A DNA stretch of 64,000 bases from PGYR01 sp034670025 (GCA_034670025.1 JAXMOE010000001.1:310001-374000); one strand, 5' to 3'; numbered from the stretch's first letter, positions 34,118 to 43,401 are shown. The notes: a model not told the origin generated them from the letters alone. Numbers and translations: made by a program.

Positions 34118-35082
34118 AAGAAGTTGATATACAAAAGAGAGTTAGAAACTACCTGACTAACAAGCCATTAGCTTATTACAAAACCAAAAGTGGCAAAAGC
34201 ATTCAGATTATTTCTCCAGGAATAATCAATGTTTCTGCTGGTCCAGATTTGTTAGATTTTGCACTTATGATGAATGGTAAAGTAATAGTAGGTGACGCTG
34301 AGTTCCACAGAAAATCGAATGAGTGGGTGCATCATGGTCATGGCAATGATAAAAACTATGAAAATGTAATACTGCACATTGTGTTTGAAGATAATAGCGA
34401 CTTGGATCATCCTGATATATTAATATTAGATGAAAGTGAAGTACTTAGTTCTGTCGATTCGGATTCTGAACATGATATTGCTTCTTATGAAGAAATACAA
34501 CACTTTGCCTTACTGAGATTACTACGAAAGTCATCGAGTGCTCAAAAAAATATAAATCAAAATGGTCAGAAGAAAGGAATTTTAATCACACTTGACGATT
34601 TTCTGATTAATTATCTTGCAAAAAAACGAAGACCAGTTTATGATGCGGATTTTATCTCAGATTTTATAATGAATTTTGAAAAATCTACAACATACAGTTT
34701 TTTAGAAAGCATAATAGATGGTTTGGAATTTGATATTTCGGATAAATTAACTGAATTGGAAAAAGACAAAATCTACAATGAAGGATCTGGGCTAAGAACA
34801 GAAATATTGATTAATTGTGTGCTGCCTTTAGCTTTGTGTATGGCAGAAACAAAACAACGAGTTCAATTGTTAGAATGGTATTGGTCAGCAAAGTCTATTA
34901 ACAGATATGGTATATTGAAAAGACGTTTTGAAGATTTGTCACAATCATTTGTTTGGCAACAGCAAGGAATGCTTGAATTTCTAAAAGATCACGGAAATAA
35001 ACGAAAGATAACAGCAGAGGAGATAGAACAATATGGAATACATCAAATCCTCAATTTCTATACTTATGGAAAAATGGAGTAA
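34114..35082 (+). CDS. DUF2851 family protein
   Basis: A 322-residue cytosolic protein matching the FCB family DUF2851: an early GPDLLDFALMMNGKVIVGDAEFH segment (residues about 44-66), HHGHGNDKNYENVILHIVF, and a helical C-terminus. The Asp/Glu and His spacing in the first part recalls a nuclease-like core (GDxEFHxxSxxW), but no activity is established. The start is GTG, overlapping pyrF. A membrane glycosyltransferase-like gene follows after 6 bases. Confidence 0.85.
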   Translation: MKEVDIQKRVRNYLTNKPLAYYKTKSGKSIQIISPGIINVSAGPDLLDFALMMNGKVIVGDAEFHRKSNEWVHHGHGNDKNYENVILHIVFEDNSDLDHPDILILDESEVLSSVDSDSEHDIASYEEIQHFALLRLLRKSSSAQKNINQNGQKKGILITLDDFLINYLAKKRRPVYDADFISDFIMNFEKSTTYSFLESIIDGLEFDISDKLTELEKDKIYNEGSGLRTEILINCVLPLALCMAETKQRVQLLEWYWSAKSINRYGILKRRFEDLSQSFVWQQQGMLEFLKDHGNKRKITAEEIEQYGIHQILNFYTYGKME

Positions 35083-35088
35083 GGGGTC

Positions 35089-36531
35089 TTGATTAGTTCT
35101 AAATTGAAAATTCAACTTTCTTATGCGCTCGTTTCTCTTTTTATGTTGGCAGTTGGGATTATTTTAATAAATGATTATTTGGGTGATCCAAGTATATATT
35201 ATATTTATTCTAAGAATATAAGTGAAGGTTACTTTCTTAACTTCAATAAAGGTGAATTTTCATCTGGAGCTACTTCACCTCTGTGGGCTACTTTACTTTC
35301 CATACCTTTTCTATTTAGCAGCAATGTTATTTATGCTAAAGTATTTTCATTATTTATAACTTTAGTGGCACATCTTTTCTTTTTTCATAGGTTGAACAAA
35401 CACTCGAAATTATTAAGTCTTAATATTTCATTATTCTATGTTGTGTCTTATTATACATTAATAAATGGTTTGATGAGCTATGAAACTAGTTTGCTACTTA
35501 TTTTTATACCCCTGTTAGTTGATTCCATTAGTAAACAGAATAATGTAATTTTTTACTTATCAGCTGGTGTATTACCTTTAATTAGACCAGATGCTATGGT
35601 CCTTTCTCTACTTGGATTTGCAATTTATTGGTCTATAAATAAATACAGTATTAAGAATTTAGCATATTTTGCAATTTCACTATTACCGTTTATACTTTAC
35701 ATATCTTATTCTTATATTTTTACTGGTACTTACTCTTCCTCATCTTATTGTAGAAGTTTTGCATTAGCGGAAAATGCTAGTACTTTATTAAGTTTTAAGT
35801 TTTCATTATCGACAATCATATCATTTATAAGCTTTCCAGCAGCTATATTATTGTTACTTAATTTTAGAAAACCAATTAGAAACATTGATACATTTACATT
35901 GCTTTGCTTTATCATATATCTGATTGTATTCTCTTTTATAAAGCCTATTGCTAATCATCCTGAAAGATATTTGGCCCCTGTATTTATTTTATTGTCGATG
36001 AATATAGTATTAAAGTATAGTGATATTGGTCAATTGAAGGGTAAAGTTAATTTAATTTTTTATACAATTGCGACTTTAGTTTTAATTATGATAGCGGTGA
36101 AAGTTAATAAGTATCATAATAGTTATAATTCTAAACAAGTTTTGGAATATGACTTAGCTCAAGTTGTCAATAATTTCGAAGTTGACTCTAAAATATTGAC
36201 TTATGAAGTACAGAGTAGATACTTTATAGATGATAGACACAAAATAATTAGTTTAGATGGCATAATAGATGGTAAAGTTGCACCATATCTTGAATCTTCT
36301 AAAATGATAGATTTCGTCTATGAATATAAGCCAGATTATTGGGTCGCTAATGATGCTGTGGAATATAGGAAATATTTGAAAAAATCCGAATTATATGAAT
36401 TATATAATTTAGAGTTAGAATTGGGTGAAACAATTAAATTAGAGAATATACATTTCAAGTTAGTTTATAAAAACGATGAAGATTTAGGGAAATTAGCAAA
36501 TTGGAAAAAAATATATAAACTCACATATTAA
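35089..36531 (+). CDS. Polytopic membrane protein, GT-C glycosyltransferase-like
   Basis: A 480-residue protein with about ten transmembrane helices in the first 345 residues and a soluble periplasmic tail (about 350-480). The first outer loop has DPSIYYIYSKNISEGY followed by SSGATSPLWATLL, the pattern seen in GT-C polyprenyl-phosphate sugar transferases, where an early Asp is catalytic. The donor and acceptor are unknown. The start is TTG at 35089 with GGGG upstream, 6 bases after the DUF2851 gene; a bidirectional terminator follows. Confidence 0.75.
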   Translation: MISSKLKIQLSYALVSLFMLAVGIILINDYLGDPSIYYIYSKNISEGYFLNFNKGEFSSGATSPLWATLLSIPFLFSSNVIYAKVFSLFITLVAHLFFFHRLNKHSKLLSLNISLFYVVSYYTLINGLMSYETSLLLIFIPLLVDSISKQNNVIFYLSAGVLPLIRPDAMVLSLLGFAIYWSINKYSIKNLAYFAISLLPFILYISYSYIFTGTYSSSSYCRSFALAENASTLLSFKFSLSTIISFISFPAAILLLLNFRKPIRNIDTFTLLCFIIYLIVFSFIKPIANHPERYLAPVFILLSMNIVLKYSDIGQLKGKVNLIFYTIATLVLIMIAVKVNKYHNSYNSKQVLEYDLAQVVNNFEVDSKILTYEVQSRYFIDDRHKIISLDGIIDGKVAPYLESSKMIDFVYEYKPDYWVANDAVEYRKYLKKSELYELYNLELELGETIKLENIHFKLVYKNDEDLGKLANWKKIYKLTY

Positions 36532-36542
36532 AACTATAACAT

Positions 36543-36574
36543 AAAAAAAACCCAACCTGGCAGTTGGGTTTTTG
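36543..36574. terminator. Bidirectional terminator between the GT-C-like gene and ftsZ
   Basis: CCCAAC (36551-36556) pairs with GTTGGG (36563-36568) around CTGGCA, flanked by a run of A on the left and of T on the right, so it works on both strands for the two convergent genes. Confidence 0.85.
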
Positions 36575-36621
36575 TGTGTCATAATTCAAGCGAGTGCTTT
36601 TAGTGGAGTGAATAATTTCTA

Positions 36622-37929
36622 TTAAGATTCTAACATCATCTTTCTGATGAATGTTGGACGACTATAGTTCGAATAGTTATCCTTCTTGATTCTGTCTGCT
36701 ACTTTCTCGTCAACTCTTTGTTCAGTTTTTGGTTCGCTCTCTTGTCTTTTCTCAGGGATTGAACTATTCATTTTTGAAGTAACATTATCTACATTCTTAG
36801 AAGTACTTATGTTTCTATTTGTTCGGTGAACAGTAGGTACTGAATATTTTTTCAAATCAGTCAAACCTTTTGGGCTAGAGTCTTTGAATCTTGCACTTAA
36901 AGAATTTGATTCAGAGTTATCTTTCTTTTCAATTCTTTTGTTAACGTCATTTTCTTCTTGTTTTTGTTCTTCAGTATTAAACCCCGTTGCAACTACAGTC
37001 ACCATAATCCCATCTTCCATATCGTCATTGTAAACAACACCATGGATAATGTTTGCATTGCCACCAGCAGCAGTTTCTACAACAGATACAGCATTCGATA
37101 CTTCATACATAGTCATATCAGATCCACCACTAATATTTACTAATACTCCTTTGGAACCTTCTATTGAGATACCATCTAAAAGAGGGGAGTTAATAGCTTT
37201 TTCTGTAGCTTCTATTGCTCTGTTTTCACCAGTAGCAATACCAATACCCATAAGTGCATCGCCTTTGTCTTTCATAATAGTTCTCACATCAGCAAAGTCA
37301 ACATTGACAACACCATGTTGTGAGATTATATCTGAAATGCCTCTAGTGGCATTATATAGTACTTCATCAACTTTCAAGAAAGCATCTTTCAGGCTGGTAT
37401 TCTTGTCTATAATTTCTAATAATTTTTGGTTTGGAATTACGATTAGAGCATCAACATTTTGTCTTAATTCTTCAATCCATTTGTTAGCTACTTCCATTCT
37501 TCTTTTACCTTCCCAAGCAAACGGAGTAGTAACAATTGAAACTGTAAGAGTATCCATTGATTTGGCAAGCTTGGCTATTTCGGGAGCACCTCCAGTACCT
37601 GTTCCACCACCCATTCCAGCGGTAATGAAAACCATATCCGTACCTTCGAGCATTTGTTTGATATCTTCCATACTTTCTTCGACAGACGTCTTACCGATAT
37701 TAGGGTCTGCACCAGCACCCAAACCTTTGGTTTTTTGCTTACCTAATTGTACCTTAATATCAGCTCTATTGTATTCTAGAGCTTGATTATCAGTGTTAGC
37801 AACAATAAATTCAACGCCGCTAAGGCCTTTTTCAATCATATTGTTAATGGCGTTTCCACCGCCTCCACCTACGCCGATTACTTTAATCTTAGCGCTTCTG
37901 TCTTGCGAATGAGTATCTATTGATATCAT
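36622..37929 (-). CDS. ftsZ: Cell division protein FtsZ
   Basis: The tubulin-like GTPase that forms the Z ring. The 435-residue protein has GVGGGGGNAINNM, the tubulin signature GGGTGTGGAPEIA, and the T7 loop NVDFADVRTIM. The GTPase core ends at about residue 320. A long charged linker (about 320-420) leads to the C-terminal peptide PTFIRKMMLES that binds FtsA. It is the last gene of ftsQ-ftsA-ftsZ, 32 bases after ftsA. Confidence 0.98.
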   Translation of the reverse strand: MISIDTHSQDRSAKIKVIGVGGGGGNAINNMIEKGLSGVEFIVANTDNQALEYNRADIKVQLGKQKTKGLGAGADPNIGKTSVEESMEDIKQMLEGTDMVFITAGMGGGTGTGGAPEIAKLAKSMDTLTVSIVTTPFAWEGKRRMEVANKWIEELRQNVDALIVIPNQKLLEIIDKNTSLKDAFLKVDEVLYNATRGISDIISQHGVVNVDFADVRTIMKDKGDALMGIGIATGENRAIEATEKAINSPLLDGISIEGSKGVLVNISGGSDMTMYEVSNAVSVVETAAGGNANIIHGVVYNDDMEDGIMVTVVATGFNTEEQKQEENDVNKRIEKKDNSESNSLSARFKDSSPKGLTDLKKYSVPTVHRTNRNISTSKNVDNVTSKMNSSIPEKRQESEPKTEQRVDEKVADRIKKDNYSNYSRPTFIRKMMLES

Positions 37930-37961
37930 GTGTTTCCCCCGAAAATATTAATATCTAAATT

Positions 37962-39362
37962 TTATAATTCTTGTATGAAATTCTTTATTCTTGTAGGAAT
38001 ACTATCAGAAGCTTTGTTCTTTTCTGAAGTATTTCTTTTTTCCTTATTCCGTTTTGCTCTGTCCATAATTGATAGAAGACTTTTGCTTTTCTTTATTTCT
38101 TCTGTTTCCTGAACAACATCCTTTTCTTCAATAACTTTAGGTCCCTCAACTATCTCTGTGTTAGCTTCTTCTTTTTCTACTAATTTTGCTTTTACTTTCT
38201 CAATATCAGTAAGTGCTAAACCAACAGATGTTGCATAGAGTGGACTGCCTACCTCTGGTGCTAAACCGCTATAAGTTAAATTAGTGGGAATACCTATTTT
38301 CACTGGCATCCCGAATACTTCCCTTGCTAATTCTTCGGTGCCATTCAATAGTGTGGTTCCTCCAGTCACTACAACTCCAGCACCCAAATGATCAGCAAAT
38401 CCTGATCTATGTATTTCAGCTAGGGCAAATTCGAAGAGTTCTCTCATTCTTGGTTCTATAATCTCACAAAGTTGAGATTTTTGTATTTCCATTGGCTTTC
38501 TGCCACCAATACCTGGCACCATAAAAATATCATCATTCATGATTGAGCTTTGGTAACAATGTCCATAATCTCTTTTAATTTTCTCTGCTTGACTATTTAC
38601 AATTCCTAAAACGGTTCTGACATCATCAGTTACATGTCGTCCTGCTAATGCAAAGACAGAGGTAAATTTGAAGATACCATCATGAAATATAGCAACATCA
38701 GTTGTTCCACCACCAATATCTACTATAGCAACACCAATTTCTTTTTCAGCTTCTAAAAGTACAGATTTACTACTTGCTATTGGTTCTAACACTATATTAT
38801 TTACTTTTATGCCTAACCGTTCAACGCATCTGTTAATATTATTAATTGCGGTTTTAAGACCAGTTATAATATTAACTTGAGCTTCTAAGCGAATCCCAGA
38901 CATACCAATAGGGTCAGTTATCCCATCTTGTCCATCTATAATAAATTCTTCTGGTATTACATGTAGTATTTGTCTTTCAGAAGGGATTGCAATTTTACTT
39001 GCATCACTTAACAATCTATCTACATCGGCTTGAGTGATCTCTTGTTCACTGTTTGAAATTCCGATAATTCCTCTAGTCTTAATAGACTCTATGTGGTCGC
39101 CAGCAATGCCAACATTAACTTCGCTGATTTTTATACCAGACTGTTGTTCTGCTTGTTCTACCACTTTCTTTATACTTCTAATTGTCTTTTCTATATTAAC
39201 GATAACGCCACGGTTTAAACCTTCGCTTTCTGCAATACCAATACCAAGTATTTTTAGTGTATCATCTTCAGAATTTGGAGATGTTACCATAGCACATACT
39301 TTTGAAGTACCTAAGTCAAGCCCAACTGAGATAGGAAGATCATTAGAAGAATATGAAGACAT
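37962..39362 (-). CDS. ftsA: Cell division protein FtsA
   Basis: The actin-like membrane tether of FtsZ. The 466-residue protein has GLDLGTSKVCAMV (phosphate 1), the SHS2 (1C) insert, DIGGGTTDVAIF (phosphate 2) and GAGVVVTGGTTLL (adenosine site). A variable charged stretch (about 400-450) precedes the C-terminal amphipathic helix PTRIKNFIQEL used for membrane binding. It lies between ftsQ (22 bases upstream) and ftsZ. Confidence 0.97.
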   Translation of the reverse strand: MSSYSSNDLPISVGLDLGTSKVCAMVTSPNSEDDTLKILGIGIAESEGLNRGVIVNIEKTIRSIKKVVEQAEQQSGIKISEVNVGIAGDHIESIKTRGIIGISNSEQEITQADVDRLLSDASKIAIPSERQILHVIPEEFIIDGQDGITDPIGMSGIRLEAQVNIITGLKTAINNINRCVERLGIKVNNIVLEPIASSKSVLLEAEKEIGVAIVDIGGGTTDVAIFHDGIFKFTSVFALAGRHVTDDVRTVLGIVNSQAEKIKRDYGHCYQSSIMNDDIFMVPGIGGRKPMEIQKSQLCEIIEPRMRELFEFALAEIHRSGFADHLGAGVVVTGGTTLLNGTEELAREVFGMPVKIGIPTNLTYSGLAPEVGSPLYATSVGLALTDIEKVKAKLVEKEEANTEIVEGPKVIEEKDVVQETEEIKKSKSLLSIMDRAKRNKEKRNTSEKNKASDSIPTRIKNFIQEL

Positions 39363-39384
39363 TTTTGTTACCCTATATATAAAT

Positions 39385-40149
39385 TTATTTCTCGCTTAAA
39401 ATAACTCTGTTATACCATCTTAAATCAACAATACTATTCTCTTTCAAAATTAATTTTGCTGATTCATTACTATATAATAGTTTTAATTTTTCAATTTTAT
39501 TTTCTGTGTTCTTATCTAAGCCAAAGTAAACGATATTATCATCGAACAAACCAATTAGTTCAAACCCTTTTTTTTCATCTATATATCTTAATTCACTTAC
39601 TACTGACGATAGTTTATCGTTCAGTTCTAATTTCTTAACAATTGACAATGCGTCATTGAGTAACAATGTGTCTTCAGATGTAAATCCCGAAACAATAATT
39701 AAATTAGAATAATTGTTGAATGCTCCATAGGGGAGTAAGAACCCCTCGGCATCTAAATACTGTAAGCCATTGGTAGTATGAAAGAAAACATAAGGTTCTC
39801 TTTCAATAATCTCAATATTTACCTTATCATAACTTGAAAAAGAAGAGACGCACTTTTTGACATAAGGAACCTCCTCAATTTTGTTCTCTATCAATTTCAG
39901 TAATACACTATCTTTCGATTTGTTAAATGAAATTTCTTTAGCTATGTCAAAGAACTTGCTAGAATCACTTAAGTTAGTCCCGCTAATCTTATATTTAGTT
40001 ATTTTTTGACTCGTAAACCAGTTATCAGACATATTGGACAAAAAGATTACACCAATTACTATAACTAATAGTAATGTTGGAATAATAAATTTTTTCCAAT
40101 TACCTATAACTTCAGTCTCCGAGACATCTCTGGGACTCCCGTTACTCAA
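39385..40149 (-). CDS. ftsQ: Cell division protein FtsQ/DivIB
   Basis: A 254-residue bitopic protein: cytosolic N-terminus, transmembrane helix at about 22-40 (FIIPTLLLVIVIGVIFLS), and a POTRA domain (ITKYKISGTNLSDSSKFFDIA). The FtsQ core follows, with VPYVKKCVSSFSSYDKVNIEIIEREPYVFF-type strands and LDAEGFLLPYG. It bridges FtsB/FtsL and the septal synthase. The start is TTG. murC, murB and ddl, often upstream, are absent here. Confidence 0.9.
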   Translation of the reverse strand: MSNGSPRDVSETEVIGNWKKFIIPTLLLVIVIGVIFLSNMSDNWFTSQKITKYKISGTNLSDSSKFFDIAKEISFNKSKDSVLLKLIENKIEEVPYVKKCVSSFSSYDKVNIEIIEREPYVFFHTTNGLQYLDAEGFLLPYGAFNNYSNLIIVSGFTSEDTLLLNDALSIVKKLELNDKLSSVVSELRYIDEKKGFELIGLFDDNIVYFGLDKNTENKIEKLKLLYSNESAKLILKENSIVDLRWYNRVILSEK

Positions 40150-40236
40150 AGTTCTAACTCATTATGTTGTATTTATTATATAAAGTGGAGTACAATGTGG
40201 TATGTATCATCCCTTTATGCTGCTATAATTACATTT

Positions 40237-40268
40237 CAAAAGTAATAGAGTTTACATTAAAATGCAAA
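40237..40268 (-). promoter_or_regulatory. Bacteroidota-type promoter for ftsQAZ
   Basis: On the minus strand TTTG (40268-40265), 20 bases, then TACTTTTG (40244-40237): a complete match to the consensus. The leader would be about 80 bases. The rest of the 236-base gap between nuoK and ftsQ (40150-40385) is AT-rich, and I see nothing else in it. Confidence 0.65.
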
Positions 40269-40385
40269 TAAAAAATTAAATAATTTTTTCACTTCCCTTG
40301 TAGTCCTTGATAGATGGAAGGATTAGGTAATAAAAAAATATTAACATTTTCTTAAGAAAACATTACAAATCAAAAAATCTAACAT

Positions 40386-40697
40386 TTACCACTTAAGTAA
40401 ATTAATTTCATCGACATAAACAGTCTTATTGTTTCTGAATAATGCCAATACGATTGCAAGACCTATTGCTGCTTCTGCTGCGGCAACAGCCATAACAAAA
40501 AACACAAAAATTTGCCCTGCAGCATCGCCCATAAATGAAGAAAATGCAACTAAAGTAATGTTGACGGCATTGAGCATTAGTTCAATGCACATAAATATAA
40601 CTATCGCGTTTCTTCTAGTTAACACACCTACAGAACCAATGGCAAATATAACTGCCGATAGTATAAGGTAATATTCTAATGGAATTGCTTCAATCAT
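40386..40697 (-). CDS. nuoK: NADH-quinone oxidoreductase subunit K
   Basis: A small membrane subunit of complex I, homologous to MrpC/ND4L, that carries part of the proton path. The 103-residue protein has three helices with conserved Glu residues in FMCIELMLNAVNI and AAAEAAIGLAIVLALFRN. It overlaps nuoJ by 4 bases. The other complex I genes are not in this window; an ftsQ gene follows, so this is a detached nuoJK pair. Confidence 0.96.
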   Translation of the reverse strand: MIEAIPLEYYLILSAVIFAIGSVGVLTRRNAIVIFMCIELMLNAVNITLVAFSSFMGDAAGQIFVFFVMAVAAAEAAIGLAIVLALFRNNKTVYVDEINLLKW

Positions 40698-41236
40698 TTT
40701 AAACTCTTTTGTGGTATATCTCTTTCTAAAAATACTTTCTTTTTACCCAGCAATAATGCCCCCATAACTGCTACTAATAGTAGTAATGCTATGTATTCGA
40801 ATGGGAATAAATATTCTGTGAATAATTTGTAACCTAGATTCTTTACATATCCAGTAGTTACTGACTCTGCAGTTATTTCGCTTGTGAACTCACCAGCACT
40901 TGTGAATAGTATCAATGTTTGCAACACAAAAGCTGCACCGAATGTCATCGCTACCCCTTTTCTGGCTGTAAACTTAGTTTCTGCTTCGTCTTCTTTACCT
41001 AAATTAAGAAGTAATATTACGAATACAACTAATACCATAATTGCACCGGCATAGACCAATATCTGCAATATTGCTATAAATTGTGCATTTAATGTAAGGT
41101 AAAGTCCTGCCAGCATCATAAAGTGTAGTACTAAATTCATTGCAGAAACAACTGGGTGTTTTGCTGCAACTGTACCAAAAGCAGTAGCAATAGCTATTAT
41201 GCTAAGTATCAAAAATAAAATCGTTGCTAATGTCAT
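40694..41236 (-). CDS. nuoJ: NADH-quinone oxidoreductase subunit J
   Basis: A membrane subunit of complex I (ND6-like) with five helices. The 180-residue protein has HPVVSAMNLVLHFMMLAGLYLTLNAQF-type helices 2-3 and LQILVYAGAIMVLVVFVILLLNLG, the most conserved part of the family. The C-terminus ends in basic and charged residues after ALLLGKK. It is first of the nuoJK pair and has its own strong promoter match upstream. Confidence 0.95.
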   Translation of the reverse strand: MTLATILFLILSIIAIATAFGTVAAKHPVVSAMNLVLHFMMLAGLYLTLNAQFIAILQILVYAGAIMVLVVFVILLLNLGKEDEAETKFTARKGVAMTFGAAFVLQTLILFTSAGEFTSEITAESVTTGYVKNLGYKLFTEYLFPFEYIALLLLVAVMGALLLGKKKVFLERDIPQKSLK

Positions 41237-41273
41237 ATTAAAACAAGTCTATTGATTTCAAAATATAGTTTAA

Positions 41274-41305
41274 CAAAAATATACTTTTTTTTAATCGAAA
41301 TCAAA
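41274..41305 (-). promoter_or_regulatory. Bacteroidota-type promoter for nuoJK
   Basis: On the minus strand TTTG (41305-41302), 20 bases, then TATTTTTG (41281-41274): a complete match. The start codon lies about 38 bases downstream. Confidence 0.65.
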
Positions 41306-41342
41306 AAAATGATTCATTTTCATTTCCACATCGAATTAAAGG

Positions 41343-43370
41343 TTAAGTATATGTGACTTTGTCAATACCTTTTATACTATTTACTTTCTTGATTATATCG
41401 TTCAAATCATTAGAGTTCTGAACTCTTATTGTTATTAAACCCTCAAAAGAATCTTCTAATCTATCAAATGATATACCTGTTAAACTTACTCCTTCTCTGG
41501 CTACTAAACATTCAGTAATGTCATTTACTATACCTGGTCTATCAATTCCATAAATTTCTAATGATTTGATAACTGGTTCTTCTCGCTTTAGTTTTCTTCT
41601 ATCAATTTGCTTACTTGACTTACTGTTTCCTGCATACTCTTGGAGTATATTAACTATGTAAGAAATATCAATATTGTCTTTACCTATTTCAATATATAAT
41701 TGTCTTTCTGAATCAAAATTTAATTCGTCAACTAATCTGTCTATCAGGTTTTGTCTTAATCCAAAATCACTATTTACTACTCCAGACTCCCATTTATCTC
41801 TACCTTTTTTATAGTAGTTGGTGCTTACAGATTTCAAATATTTATTAATTGCAGACTTTGCTTTGTGAGTAGTAACTAACCTAAGCCATTCTTCGCTGAC
41901 TGACACTTTCTTGGATTTTAGTATCTCAACTTGATCGCCGCTTTGTAACCTGTGATCTATAGGTACTATTTTACCATTAACTTTAGCTCCTATGTAGTGA
42001 TTTCCTAAGTCAGTATGGATTTCATAAGCGAAATCGAGCGGGGTAGAGTTCTTAGGGAAAGTGTGTAACTTGTTGTTAGGGGTGAATATATGTATTTCAT
42101 CTAAGAATGTATTTTTCTTCAAAAAGTTGAACAACTCTTCTGGGGTTTCTGTTTCGTTGTTCTCTATCATCTCCCTTACCGAATCCATCCACTCGATAGC
42201 GTTTGGATTATCAAATACAGACTTTGCTGGAATAAACCCTTTTTTATAGTTGAAGTGTGCCGCTACACCACGTTCTGCTATCTCATGCATCTCAAGTGTT
42301 CTAATCTGAATTTCAACTGGTTTCCTTTGAGGACCTTGCACTGCACAATGAATTGATTTATATCCGTTTTGTTTTGGTGCATTTATGTAGTCTTTGAATG
42401 TTTCGGGTACTGGGGGATAAATCGATGCAGCTAAACTATATACATAAAAACACATATTTTCATCATCTGTGTTGAGTATTAGTCTAATAGCTATCAGATC
42501 ATATAATTCATCTACGGGCTTATTTCTTGCTATAGTTTTGTTGTAAATTGAGTAAATATGCTTTGCTCTACCGTAAATATCGACAGTTACGTTGTTTTTC
42601 TTCAAAAAATTGTCATTATTTATCTTTTCAATCAATGGTTTTTTGAAATCAAGTACATACTTTTCTCTATCTTTCCTTTTACCTAACAGTTTATTTTTTA
42701 TTTTATCATACTCTTCTCGATTGAGTATTTTGAAGGCCAAGTCTTCCATTTCCCATTTGATGTTTCTAAAACCAAATCTATTAGCAAAGGGGGCAAATAT
42801 TTCTAATGCTTCTTTGGCATCTTTTTCTTGTTTTGATAATGAGAGTGGGCCAATAGTTCTTAAGTTTTCTAACCTTTCCGCTAATTTTATAAAGATTATC
42901 CTTACATCTTTGAATAATGACATTAGTAGCTTTCGGTAGTTTTCTAACTCAGCTTCTGGTCTAATTAATTCTTCTTCTATTCTGTTGATCTTGTCAATTC
43001 CTTGTACAACATCAGCAATTGTTTTTCCGAACTCTGCTTTTATTAGTTTGTAATCGTAATCATTATCTAAATCAACAACATTGGATAAAAGTGAGGCAAT
43101 GATTGATATGTCATCCAACTTAATTTCAGTAGCTACTATCCTTGCTATAGAAATTGCATGGCTGTAGTAAGGAATACCTGATAATCTTAACCTGTCTTTG
43201 TTTGCATCCAAACATATTAGAAATGCTTTTTCTAATTTTTCTATATCAGTGTTTTTTAGGTGCGTTTTGCAATCATTAACTAATAATTCGAACTCGTGAT
43301 AAGCATCCGATTTTTTAAATTCTTCTTTTCTCGATTCGTAATTATTTACTTTTTTTGCTACTTTAGACAT
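41343..43370 (-). CDS. Rel/SpoT homologue, (p)ppGpp synthetase with degenerate hydrolase domain
   Basis: A 675-residue long RSH protein. The N-terminal HD domain keeps His71 (SHAISIARI), but the usual HD pair is Ser96-Asn97 (LLSNVV), the following ED is Asp100-Leu101, and the distal metal Asp is Glu165 (LAERLENLRT), so hydrolysis is probably lost. The synthetase domain is intact: YGRAKHIYSIYNK, Asp291 in YDLIAIR, FKDYI, NGYKSIH and Glu353 in VEIQIRT. A TGS domain (about 410-475) and a C-terminal ACT domain (about 600-675) follow. It is best read as a RelA-type synthetase of the stringent response. A second RSH with hydrolase should exist elsewhere. Confidence 0.92.
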   Translation of the reverse strand: MSKVAKKVNNYESRKEEFKKSDAYHEFELLVNDCKTHLKNTDIEKLEKAFLICLDANKDRLRLSGIPYYSHAISIARIVATEIKLDDISIIASLLSNVVDLDNDYDYKLIKAEFGKTIADVVQGIDKINRIEEELIRPEAELENYRKLLMSLFKDVRIIFIKLAERLENLRTIGPLSLSKQEKDAKEALEIFAPFANRFGFRNIKWEMEDLAFKILNREEYDKIKNKLLGKRKDREKYVLDFKKPLIEKINNDNFLKKNNVTVDIYGRAKHIYSIYNKTIARNKPVDELYDLIAIRLILNTDDENMCFYVYSLAASIYPPVPETFKDYINAPKQNGYKSIHCAVQGPQRKPVEIQIRTLEMHEIAERGVAAHFNYKKGFIPAKSVFDNPNAIEWMDSVREMIENNETETPEELFNFLKKNTFLDEIHIFTPNNKLHTFPKNSTPLDFAYEIHTDLGNHYIGAKVNGKIVPIDHRLQSGDQVEILKSKKVSVSEEWLRLVTTHKAKSAINKYLKSVSTNYYKKGRDKWESGVVNSDFGLRQNLIDRLVDELNFDSERQLYIEIGKDNIDISYIVNILQEYAGNSKSSKQIDRRKLKREEPVIKSLEIYGIDRPGIVNDITECLVAREGVSLTGISFDRLEDSFEGLITIRVQNSNDLNDIIKKVNSIKGIDKVTYT

Positions 43371-43401
43371 TCTTTTTATAGTTTTTAAGGTAAGATATTT
43401 C

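Noticed and set aside
37049..37786. 245-codon open frame antisense to ftsZ
   Set aside because: It mirrors ftsZ codons on the other strand; composition is Ser/Ile/Pro rich and matches no protein family.
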